Assembly (NCBI RefSeq): GCF_002215215.1
Contig: NZ_CP018632.1
Location: 638,001 to 702,000 of the forward strand
DNA length: 64,000 bases
Direction of reading: 5' to 3'
From: Granulosicoccus antarcticus IMCC3135
GTDB lineage: Bacteria; Pseudomonadota; Gammaproteobacteria; Granulosicoccales; Granulosicoccaceae
The translations under genes were made by a program, and so were the position numbers. Shown here in pieces: positions 50,926 to 58,885 of this stretch; position 1 is the first letter of the stretch; every line of letters starts with the position of its first letter. Below the pieces are notes generated by a model. That model worked only from the letters and a program-made list of their open reading frames with translations. It was not told the origin of the DNA and did not search any database.

Positions 50926-52402
50926 TCTGACATCCGAGAATGGGCAGCCTGTGTCTTTTGTCGATGAGATAATTGCTTCAGGCGCTATGAAAGACATCTA
51001 TGTCAGTCCTGATAAAACCTATGTTGTGGGTTTTTTCAGGGATACACCGGACGCCGCTTTGAAAGAGCGCTTACGTGAGATTACTACACGCTATCGGAAA
51101 AACCTGTTCGAAAAGGAGGGCGGGGACTTCTGGAAAGACTACTTCTGCTGGCCTGTGGATACCGTTGAATACAACGGTCGCATGGGCGTCGTTGTCCCTT
51201 TTTATGCGTCGGATTTTTTCTTCGAATTTGGCTCGAAGAATGACGATATGCTGAACATTCGCGGCAAGGATAAAGAGGGGAAGTGGTTTGCTTCTGCCTC
51301 TAACAGAGAGAAGTTTCTTGATCCTCGCGAGAAGGGTAACTGGTTGACGCATCTGCAAATCTGCCTGTCTATCTCGCGAGCGGTACGGCGATTACATATG
51401 GCTGGTCTGGCACATTCTGACCTGAGCTACAAGAATGTCTTGATTGATCCGACAAGAGGCAAGGCATGCCTGATTGATATTGATGGTCTGGTCGTGCCCG
51501 GCAAGTTCCCACCTGATGTGGTGGGTACACCTGATTTCATCGCACCGGAAGTGATTTCTACTCAAGGTCTGGCCAAGAATGATGAGGCTCGATTTCTGCC
51601 ATCCAGAACAACCGACAGACATGCGTTGGCTGTTCTGATCTATATGTACTTGTTCTTTCGGCATCCGCTTCGCGGGCGCAAGGTTTTTGATCCAGACCCT
51701 ACGCGTGATGAGGAATTGGGTATGGGCAAGGATGCGCTCTTTGTCGAACATCCCACTGATGCCAGCAATCGTGTGCGTCCGAGTGATCTGCGGCCTCAGG
51801 CCATGCCCTGGGGGGATCCAGCAGAGCGCCCCTATACGATGGCTGGGCCACTGTTGCAGGAACTCTTTGAGCGTGCCTTCATTGTCGGCTTGCATGATCC
51901 GGATAAACGTCCTTCTGCCGCTGATTGGGAGAATGCACTGATACGTACCATGGATATGATCCAGCCCTGTTCGGCGTCTTGTGAGATGGGCTGGTTTGTT
52001 TTCGACAATACTCGTGCGCCGGTTTGTCCGCACTGTGGTACGCCTTATCGCGGAAAACTGCCCGTGCTCAATCTCTACTCCAGTCGAACCAAAGGCAGTT
52101 TTCATCCCGACAACCATCGCGTCATGGTCTGGGACGGGCAATCGCTTTTCCCTTGGCATGTGAACCGCACGGTGTTTCCCAATGAACACCTTGACCCTGC
52201 TTTGAAAAAGCGCATGGGTTATTTCCAGATGCATGGTGGCGACTGGTTTCTGGTGAATGAGGGTATGCCCGGCATGAGGGATATGTCTGCAGGCAAAGAG
52301 ATTGCTATTGGCAGCAACGTAAAGCTTGAAGAGGGGACGCAAGTATTGCTGTCGCCTGATGAGGGTGGACGACTGATCCAGGTACAAATGGCCGGTGTCT
52401 GA
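50912..52402 (+). CDS. Ser/Thr protein kinase with zinc ribbon (Ter cluster)
   Basis: 496 aa. The kinase fold covers about 12-345. The catalytic loop is AHSDLSYKNVLID (H168-S-D170, N175), the metal motif LIDIDG (D189 or D191), and the activation segment end VGTPDFIAPEV. Gly-rich loop and Lys are degenerate near ASGAMKDIYVSP. Next come Cys pairs C353/C357 and C372/C375 (zinc ribbon), then a beta-rich C-terminal region (about 385-496) resembling an FHA-like or other recognition domain. With the PP2C and vWA proteins it forms a phospho-signalling unit. Confidence 0.87.
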   Translation: MNVISLTSENGQPVSFVDEIIASGAMKDIYVSPDKTYVVGFFRDTPDAALKERLREITTRYRKNLFEKEGGDFWKDYFCWPVDTVEYNGRMGVVVPFYASDFFFEFGSKNDDMLNIRGKDKEGKWFASASNREKFLDPREKGNWLTHLQICLSISRAVRRLHMAGLAHSDLSYKNVLIDPTRGKACLIDIDGLVVPGKFPPDVVGTPDFIAPEVISTQGLAKNDEARFLPSRTTDRHALAVLIYMYLFFRHPLRGRKVFDPDPTRDEELGMGKDALFVEHPTDASNRVRPSDLRPQAMPWGDPAERPYTMAGPLLQELFERAFIVGLHDPDKRPSAADWENALIRTMDMIQPCSASCEMGWFVFDNTRAPVCPHCGTPYRGKLPVLNLYSSRTKGSFHPDNHRVMVWDGQSLFPWHVNRTVFPNEHLDPALKKRMGYFQMHGGDWFLVNEGMPGMRDMSAGKEIAIGSNVKLEEGTQVLLSPDEGGRLIQVQMAGV

Positions 52403-52583
52403 ATCACTTCGGTGCCACATCGAAGTCCCTGAAAGTGCATGGAGTCTCCGGCACAAGGTGTTTCAGTCATTTTACTGACGTCGGGGCTAACATAGCGCTC
52501 TTTGTCTGTCACCTTTGTGTGAGTACAACAGCATCATCTTCTGTCAGGATGTCAGTTACCTGGACAATATTGTTTGAGCAGCT

Positions 52584-54530
52584 ATGCGTGAGCGCAACTC
52601 CGACGCGCCAAATGAACTGGAACATGTCCTTCAGGCAGCTGGCCTGCTGGTCTGCGGTGATGCCAAACCAGCTGAGTTCCTTGAATGGTTCCGGACAAGT
52701 GTGCCGGCCATGGCCCCGCGCTTTGCCAAATCTCTGTCTGATGCTGATGGTGGCTCTGGAGTCTTGATCTATGGCATGGGACGGGCTTTGTGGAGCGCAA
52801 TGCCACAGCCGTCAAATCGCTATCGACCGCAGCCATTGCCCAAGCCGGATCGCAATGGCCGCTGCCCCTGTAGTTCGGGACGCAAGTTCAAGCAATGTTG
52901 CGCGCTGGCTGAACCTCCTCGAGAGATGTTTGAGTCCATGAATTTGTTGCGCTATGTGCTCGATGGCGAAAGCAAAGCGGCTTTGAGGCGAATCGATGCT
53001 AGTGTGATGGATCCGGCTGCGCTGGATGATGTCGCACAGCAGTGGACTCACGAAGGTAATTTTGAACGCGCCCTGGCACTGCTGGAGTCCGTGTTCGATG
53101 AAGGGGCAAAGCTTCCAAAGCATGCTGAGATGCTGCTGGACACTTTGTTTGATATCTGGCCTCCGAATCACAAGCCTCAGCGTCGCCGTCGCCTGGCTGA
53201 GCGGCTTGCCAATGGAGCGAGTCCGGCAGTTGCCTGCGTCGCTGTGCATCGCTGCATCTTGATGCTGGCGGACGAGAGCAAGATGGAGGAGGCCTGGGTT
53301 CGGTTTCACGCGGGCATGCGCCAGTATCCTAAGGAGGTGAACTTTGCCGGGTTGGAGATTACCTTGCTGCTCAGGGAAAATCGTCTGGACGAAGCAAAGC
53401 GTCGGGCAGAGTTCTGGGAGCACTGGTTGAGGCGTCAGGGTTCCCAGTATCACCCCTATGCCGAACGCCTCGTGTCCATGGCTGAATCTGGTGGTGGTCA
53501 AGGAGTACTTGAGCGATTGCGCGATGAGTGGCCCATGATCGACAAACTGGCAGAATTGATCGAGTCACAGCCTATAAGCGTTGATGGCTACGCACCTCGG
53601 CCTACTGATGCCGAAGCTCCTATTGTGCTGATGCCCGATTCCAGTATGGTTGCCATTGAACGACGGTGGTCAGAAGCCGGGGTTGGTGGCAAGCCGGCGC
53701 TGGTCATGTTCGATTCAGGTGATGAGCCAATGGATCTGGAGCAGATCATTGCCATGCTTGAACAGGATCCAGCTCTGCTGCATAGCTTTGATGTGCTAGA
53801 TGATATAAGCCAGTCGCTGCAGACCTTAGCATCCGATTGGGCCGAGCTTGGTGCTGTAATGGAGCTCGTTCTGCAACGTGCAGAAACGATGCTGTTTGCT
53901 ATCGTGACCGGCAAGATGAGTGCTGAATGGGTCAAGGCTGCCAGTTGGTGTGACGCCATACCCAATATCATTCATGAGATGCCGTGGGGTTTTCTGGAAA
54001 ACCGACCGGCATTGCGCCTGATGGCTCGATATATCAATTATCTGAATTTCAACACCGTAGGTAGCTTCGAACGCTGGTTGCCTCGCGCTCGAGTCTTGCT
54101 GAAAATCAACCCGAACGATAACCATGGGTACCGTGAAATGGTCTCTATAGAGTTGTTGCGTCAGCGACGTCCAAGAGATGCTATGGCATTACTGGATCAG
54201 TACCCCGACGATGCAATGGGAGCGATAGTCATGAATCGGGTGTTGGCCTTGTTCTTACTGGAGCGAAAGACAGAGGCAGCAAGTACATTATGCAAAGGTG
54301 GCACTTGGCTGCGTGAGATACGCAAGGGGATAAAACAGGATAGCTACGCCAAGCCACGTGATATCAGCGAGTCCGGTATCACTATGGGTGGCCGTGATGA
54401 AGCGTGGTTCTACCGACAGGATATGCGCACTACCTGGAAGGAGGTTGGGGCCATGGAATGGTTGAAGCAACAGCCAGCGCCTGGAAAATTGCATCGAGGT
54501 GCGAACTCGTCAGTCGACGAGGGTGCGTGA
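52584..54530 (+). CDS. SEC-C motif and helical-repeat protein ending the Ter cluster
   Basis: 648 aa. SEC-C zinc motif at about 89-106 (DRNGRCPCSSGRKFKQCC; C94, C96, C105, C106). After it comes a long all-helical region with TPR-like pairs (QWTHEGNFERALALLESVFD, LLLRENRLDEAKRRAEFWEH, LLRQRRPRDAMALLDQYPDD), suited to protein binding. Starts 181 bases after the kinase, with an ATG at 52584. It may bring clients to the kinase/phosphatase pair. Alternative: an unrelated gene that happens to follow. Confidence 0.8.
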   Translation: MRERNSDAPNELEHVLQAAGLLVCGDAKPAEFLEWFRTSVPAMAPRFAKSLSDADGGSGVLIYGMGRALWSAMPQPSNRYRPQPLPKPDRNGRCPCSSGRKFKQCCALAEPPREMFESMNLLRYVLDGESKAALRRIDASVMDPAALDDVAQQWTHEGNFERALALLESVFDEGAKLPKHAEMLLDTLFDIWPPNHKPQRRRRLAERLANGASPAVACVAVHRCILMLADESKMEEAWVRFHAGMRQYPKEVNFAGLEITLLLRENRLDEAKRRAEFWEHWLRRQGSQYHPYAERLVSMAESGGGQGVLERLRDEWPMIDKLAELIESQPISVDGYAPRPTDAEAPIVLMPDSSMVAIERRWSEAGVGGKPALVMFDSGDEPMDLEQIIAMLEQDPALLHSFDVLDDISQSLQTLASDWAELGAVMELVLQRAETMLFAIVTGKMSAEWVKAASWCDAIPNIIHEMPWGFLENRPALRLMARYINYLNFNTVGSFERWLPRARVLLKINPNDNHGYREMVSIELLRQRRPRDAMALLDQYPDDAMGAIVMNRVLALFLLERKTEAASTLCKGGTWLREIRKGIKQDSYAKPRDISESGITMGGRDEAWFYRQDMRTTWKEVGAMEWLKQQPAPGKLHRGANSSVDEGA

Positions 54531-54539
54531 ACGTAGTCC

Positions 54540-56258
54540 TCAATCAGGCTCTTGTTGTTCTGCATACTCTTGTAGTATCGCATAGAGATTGTCCATATTC
54601 ATGGGCTTGACCAAGTGGTGGTCAAACCCGGCATTGGTGCTACGAAGCCGGTCTTGTGCCTGCCCGTATCCGGTGCTTGCGATCAATAGCAAGGCTTTGT
54701 CAGGATAACCCTGGCGCAGCCTGCCAGCTATTTCATGACCACTGATGTCAGGTAAACCTATATCCAGCAGCAACACATCGGGAAACTGCTGTGCGACTGC
54801 ATCAAGGGCCTGCTGTCCGGTTTCTGCCAGACGGACTCGATGACCTCGACGCTCCAGCAAACGAGCTAATGCGCGGATACTATCCAGGTTATCGTCAGTG
54901 AGGACTATATCCAGGGCTGATGAGATTGTCTTGGCCGCTTGTCTGTCGGTACTGCCTGTATTAATCGAGGCACAGCTCGCCGTGGGTAGATTGAGAGTGA
55001 AAGTGCTGCCCTTGCCGATGCCGTCACTGTGTACCTGAATTGAACCACCATGCAGCTGGGCCAGTTGACGAACCAGTGCAAGACCAAGTCCGAGTCCGTT
55101 TGCACCGGATGCACGGACATTTTTGACTTGTATGAAGGGGTCAAAAATACGGTTTGTATCAGCGGCCTCAATACCTTGCCCGGTGTCGCGCACTTTAATG
55201 GATACCGTATTGTCTGTTACAGCTGTACTGAGATGGATTTCACCCCCTTCGGGGGTGTAACGAATGGCATTGCTCAACAGGTTGACAACCATCTGTGTGA
55301 GGCGTGTGGTGTCAGCGTTGATGTGCACATCGTCAATGGGTGGCTCTAACGTCAGTGTCTGGGATTTGTTACGTGAGTCAGCCAGAACGGTTGCCAGTGA
55401 GTGCTCCAGAATGGGGCGCAAGGTTATCGTCTGCATGCTCAAAGAGACCTTGCCTCGGCTGATTCGAGACACATCCAGCAGATCGTCCAGTAGTCGAGTC
55501 AGTTGTGTGCATTGGCGTTTGAGCATCTGCACTGTGTCTGATTCGTCGGCAAACTGTTCATCCGCATCAATAACGCTCAAACCGTTATGTAATGCACTCA
55601 AGGGGTTGCGCAACTCGTGAGACAACATAGCCAGGTAGACATCCTTGCTCTCGTCAGCCTCTCGGAGCTGTTCGTTCATTTGTAGCAATTTGTCATGTTG
55701 CTGCTGAACTTGCTGTTTGAGCTGGCGTTCAGTCTTCAGTGTGGCCCGCAGGGAAATTCTGGCCATGACCTGATTGGCCAGAACTTTCAAGGCCTTTACC
55801 TGTTGAGGGTCGAGTATGCGGGGAACAGTGTCCAGAACACACAGCGTACCAATGGGCAGTTGTTCGTTGGAAACCAGAGGAATGCCAGCATAGAAACGCA
55901 TGTGTACATCGTTATGCACCAGCGGATTCTGGCTGGTTCTGTCATCTTGAGTCGTATCAGGGATGACCAGCGGATCATCCGACAGAATCGCATGTGCGCA
56001 AACCGATTCCTGTAGTCCGGTCTGGGACGCCTTCAGTCCTACTCGCGCCTTGAACCACTGACGATCAGTATCGACCAGGCTGATGAGTGAAATAGGCGTT
56101 CCGCAGATCTGAGCAGCCAGTTCAACCAGTTCATCAAATTCGTCCTCCGGGTCTGAATCCAGAATGTCCAACGAATGCAACTCGTTGATTCTGCGTGCTT
56201 CCAATACGTGTTTTTCTGCCATCGTACCCGTTGAAGTCAGTTGCCGCGCTTCAGACAA
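54540..56258 (-). CDS. GAF-domain hybrid sensor histidine kinase/response regulator
   Basis: 572 aa, soluble. GAF domain about 35-172 (ICGTPISLISLVDTDRQWFK, VCAHAILSDDPLVIPDTTQD), coiled coil about 175-205, HisKA with H214 (MLSHELRNPLSALHNGL), and HATPase (NLLSNAIRYTPEGGE, VRDTGQGIEAAD, GLGLGLALVRQ). The C-terminal receiver is about 450-568 (IVLTDDNLDS, VLLLDIGLPDISG with the phospho-Asp, HLVKPM with Lys). The GAF type resembles redox or light sensors acting with cytosolic kinases. Converges with the SEC-C gene 9 bases away. Confidence 0.92.
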   Translation of the reverse strand: MSEARQLTSTGTMAEKHVLEARRINELHSLDILDSDPEDEFDELVELAAQICGTPISLISLVDTDRQWFKARVGLKASQTGLQESVCAHAILSDDPLVIPDTTQDDRTSQNPLVHNDVHMRFYAGIPLVSNEQLPIGTLCVLDTVPRILDPQQVKALKVLANQVMARISLRATLKTERQLKQQVQQQHDKLLQMNEQLREADESKDVYLAMLSHELRNPLSALHNGLSVIDADEQFADESDTVQMLKRQCTQLTRLLDDLLDVSRISRGKVSLSMQTITLRPILEHSLATVLADSRNKSQTLTLEPPIDDVHINADTTRLTQMVVNLLSNAIRYTPEGGEIHLSTAVTDNTVSIKVRDTGQGIEAADTNRIFDPFIQVKNVRASGANGLGLGLALVRQLAQLHGGSIQVHSDGIGKGSTFTLNLPTASCASINTGSTDRQAAKTISSALDIVLTDDNLDSIRALARLLERRGHRVRLAETGQQALDAVAQQFPDVLLLDIGLPDISGHEIAGRLRQGYPDKALLLIASTGYGQAQDRLRSTNAGFDHHLVKPMNMDNLYAILQEYAEQQEPD

Positions 56259-56874
56259 TTGGCGTGCCCGAGCATGAGTTTTAGCCGTTTGAAGGCTGAG
56301 TTCAAGAGTAGCAGCAATGGGTGCTGCTTGTTTGAGGATCGTGCGGTGTGTTTAATTCCGGGGAATGGCCAGAATTCCCGTGGTACCCAATTTGGTGTGT
56401 AACAGATACTCGGACTGCGTAATATTCTCGTCCATGACGGGCTGAGAATACGGGCGCTCTGGTTGGGGGGCAGGTTATAAAGAATGATACTTATCAGACT
56501 TTGAGGTGATGGGTGTCAGAACAAGAGACGTCGAAATGTCGATCGTTGCACTGGAAGGCCAGTGCCTGCATCGTCTCCAGATCGAAGACGAAGCGCAGGT
56601 AGCTCCAGCACACCCTAGTGGCGATCTCGTTGCAGCGCAGGCGTTGATCGCCTCACAGGTGAATTGTTGATCAGTGAGTATGCTGTGGCCGCCTCATTGC
56701 TGCATATACAATTGGCAGAGCGGGTGAATCTGTTTGTTGCTGAAAGAGGGTGAGGAGGAGCTTGAAAGTGCTCAGTCGCTAGACCTGGACTTTGAATTGA
56801 AGAATCTGTATTCTTTTTGTGCTGATGGGAGGGTGTTGGCTGGGCAAAGACAAGTATGAAATGTGCGTCTTATT
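56259..56874. other. 616-base region with no assigned gene
   Basis: Stretch 56510-56668 has coding-like composition on both strands (minus-strand frame RLRCNEIATRVCWSYLRFVF, FDLETMQALAFQCND) but no start or recognised family; it may be an old fragment. A TGATA-CT-TATCA palindrome lies at 56485-56496. No terminator with a T-run was seen. Confidence 0.35.
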
Positions 56875-57909
56875 TCAACGTACTGCTTTGACGGACTCTC
56901 GTTCTAAAAGGGTTGGCTGAATCAACACACGTGTCGCCGAGCCACGGTTTTCAGGGTGCTTCACTGCATTGATCAGGGCGTTGGCAGCTTCCCTGCCTAA
57001 TTCATCAACGTTCTGACTTACCACTGTTAACGATGGACGCACAAGAGTCGTCCAATGCACGTCGTCATAACCGATCACCGAGATATCGTCCGGTATTGCA
57101 ATGTCCAGATCCTGGCAACACCGATAAAGAATTTCAGAAACAACACTATTGGCAGCAATAATGGCGGTGACGCCTTGGCGTAGAGCGCTATTGAAAAACG
57201 TTTTGATAGAACTCTGCATGGCTTCCCGCGTTTCACCCAGCTGGAGAATCAACTCCTCGGGCGCTGTGAGGCCATCCTCTCTGAATGCGGATCGATATCC
57301 TTCCAATCTTGCACTGCCGCTGGTCCAACGCACGTGATCGATCATTATTGAAATGCGACGGTGACCCAAGTCCAGCAGGTGTCGTGTCGCAAGGTTGCCT
57401 CCGTCGAAGTTGTCGCTAGCGACTAATGACTGAGTGCGGATCACCGAGCGATCCAGTTGAATCACAGCTAACCCATGGTCGGTCAGTCGCGTGATGGCAC
57501 TAGCGGAAACTGGTGTAATGGCAACTCCGGATACGTTCATTGCTATCAAGGATTCGGCAGCGAGCACCTCTTCCTCGGGGTCAGCCCGGTCCAGTATGAG
57601 GACAACATCATACCCGTGCGATCTTGCGATCCCTTCAAACCCTGCAGCGAGGTGTGCATAGAAGGGATCCCACAGATTGCTGACGACCAGTCCGATCTGA
57701 TTGCTGGAGCGACGTCGCAAGTTGCGTGCGTTGACATCGGGGACATAGCCAAGCTCACGAGCGGTGTCGACGATGCGTTGACGTGCCTTGCCGGAGACAT
57801 AGCCCTGCCCGCTCAATGCGCGAGAGACTGTCGACGTTGAGAGCTTCAGCTGAATTGCTATGTCTGTGATGGTCACCCGTTTGTCTGGCTCAGGTGTTTT
57901 CTCGACCAT
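56875..57909 (-). CDS. LacI-family transcriptional regulator of the mannosidase/sugar locus
   Basis: 344 aa. HTH about 11-60 (VTITDIAIQLKLSTSTVSRA, LSGQGYVSGKARQRIVDTAR) with the LacI hinge helix (LRRRSSNQIGLVVSNL), then the periplasmic-binding-like sugar-sensing domain. It ends in QPTLLERESVK, as many LacI proteins do. Third gene of the minus-strand mannosidase operon, 12 bases after the aldolase. It probably represses both divergent operons until a mannoside or derived sugar binds. Confidence 0.92.
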   Translation of the reverse strand: MVEKTPEPDKRVTITDIAIQLKLSTSTVSRALSGQGYVSGKARQRIVDTARELGYVPDVNARNLRRRSSNQIGLVVSNLWDPFYAHLAAGFEGIARSHGYDVVLILDRADPEEEVLAAESLIAMNVSGVAITPVSASAITRLTDHGLAVIQLDRSVIRTQSLVASDNFDGGNLATRHLLDLGHRRISIMIDHVRWTSGSARLEGYRSAFREDGLTAPEELILQLGETREAMQSSIKTFFNSALRQGVTAIIAANSVVSEILYRCCQDLDIAIPDDISVIGYDDVHWTTLVRPSLTVVSQNVDELGREAANALINAVKHPENRGSATRVLIQPTLLERESVKAVR

Positions 57910-57921
57910 ATCAGTATCTTC

Positions 57922-58839
57922 TCAGTTCGAACCGTCTAGGCGGTCATATCTGACCAGTAGTTGGTGTAAGGCGGCCAGGCCACTGCACTGATTGTAATCT
58001 GTGCCTCGTTTCAGCCTTCGCGAGAAAGAGGAAAGATTCACCCCATAAGCTTCTTGCAACAGGCACTTTGCCGAAGCCGGGTAGTCCTTTTCCAGTGCGG
58101 TGTCGCCAATAGTCAAGAGCAGTGAAAGCTCTTCCCCCGCATCGCCGCCTTCAGTCGCCACAGGTCCAAGGAGCTGCGGGACGATATTGGCCATCAAGCC
58201 ACAAAACCCGTGTGCACCAAGTTGCATGGATACTCTGAACGAGGACATTTCGGCGTTGAAAAGTTGCAGGGGGCTGTCTGTTATGGCTTTAAGGCGTGCT
58301 TCGATAATCGCCGTGCTCTGTGAGGTGTCCTTCAAAAAAGTGAAGCGTCCACTGTCTGCTGCAAATGTAATGGCATCAAGGGACAATAGTCGCTTATACG
58401 GTAGTGGAGCTTCATACAGCCCGAGATCCCCATAGCTTGAATCGACAATGGTTCGGAGTTTGTCCAGTAGCGATACGTCGGATGCCTCCTCGGGAACAAG
58501 CGTCGATGCCAGAATGACCGCGGTGTTGGCGCCGGCATCTTGCACTTCCGCAATGCATTTCAACCAATCCTCAATGACCGTTGATTCAGGGTATATGGCT
58601 GCTGCGATTGATACCCTTCCATCTACTTGGCTGACTACGCGCGAGAGAACCTGCGCACGTTCCTCTGCTGACAGTGTGAATGGTTCTGCAGACAGTCCGG
58701 TTACTAGCAGGCCGGCGACCGATTGGTTTATGTAAAAGTCGACCAATCTGTCGAGTGCTTCAAAGTCGATATCACCCACTGTGTTGAAAGGGGTGAGTAA
58801 TGGTGGCCAGATTTGCGGCTCATGCTTGGTTAAATTCAT
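57922..58839 (-). CDS. DapA-family aldolase/lyase
   Basis: 305 aa from ATG 58839, where the barrel starts (PQIWPPLLTPFNTVGDIDFE); the frame extends to 58968 inside the mannosidase gene. Class I aldolase residues: Y142 (GLYEAPLPYKRL) and Schiff-base K170 (FTFLKDTSQS). The usual GTTGE phosphate/carboxylate loop is TGLSAEPFTLS, so the substrate differs from dihydrodipicolinate synthase. Possibly cleaves a keto-acid or amino sugar released by the mannosidase pathway. Confidence 0.87.
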   Translation of the reverse strand: MNLTKHEPQIWPPLLTPFNTVGDIDFEALDRLVDFYINQSVAGLLVTGLSAEPFTLSAEERAQVLSRVVSQVDGRVSIAAAIYPESTVIEDWLKCIAEVQDAGANTAVILASTLVPEEASDVSLLDKLRTIVDSSYGDLGLYEAPLPYKRLLSLDAITFAADSGRFTFLKDTSQSTAIIEARLKAITDSPLQLFNAEMSSFRVSMQLGAHGFCGLMANIVPQLLGPVATEGGDAGEELSLLLTIGDTALEKDYPASAKCLLQEAYGVNLSSFSRRLKRGTDYNQCSGLAALHQLLVRYDRLDGSN

Positions 58840-58885
58840 TGTTTTTGACCTGTGAAACAGACGTTGTGTCGTTTGGGTGGCGACA

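Noticed and set aside
51392-52456. 354-codon minus-strand open frame
   Set aside because: Antisense to the Ter protein kinase; rich in His, Arg and Cys without any family motif.
56485-56496. TGATAC-TTATCA palindrome resembling half a Fur box
   Set aside because: Too short for a Fur site, and no iron gene is adjacent.
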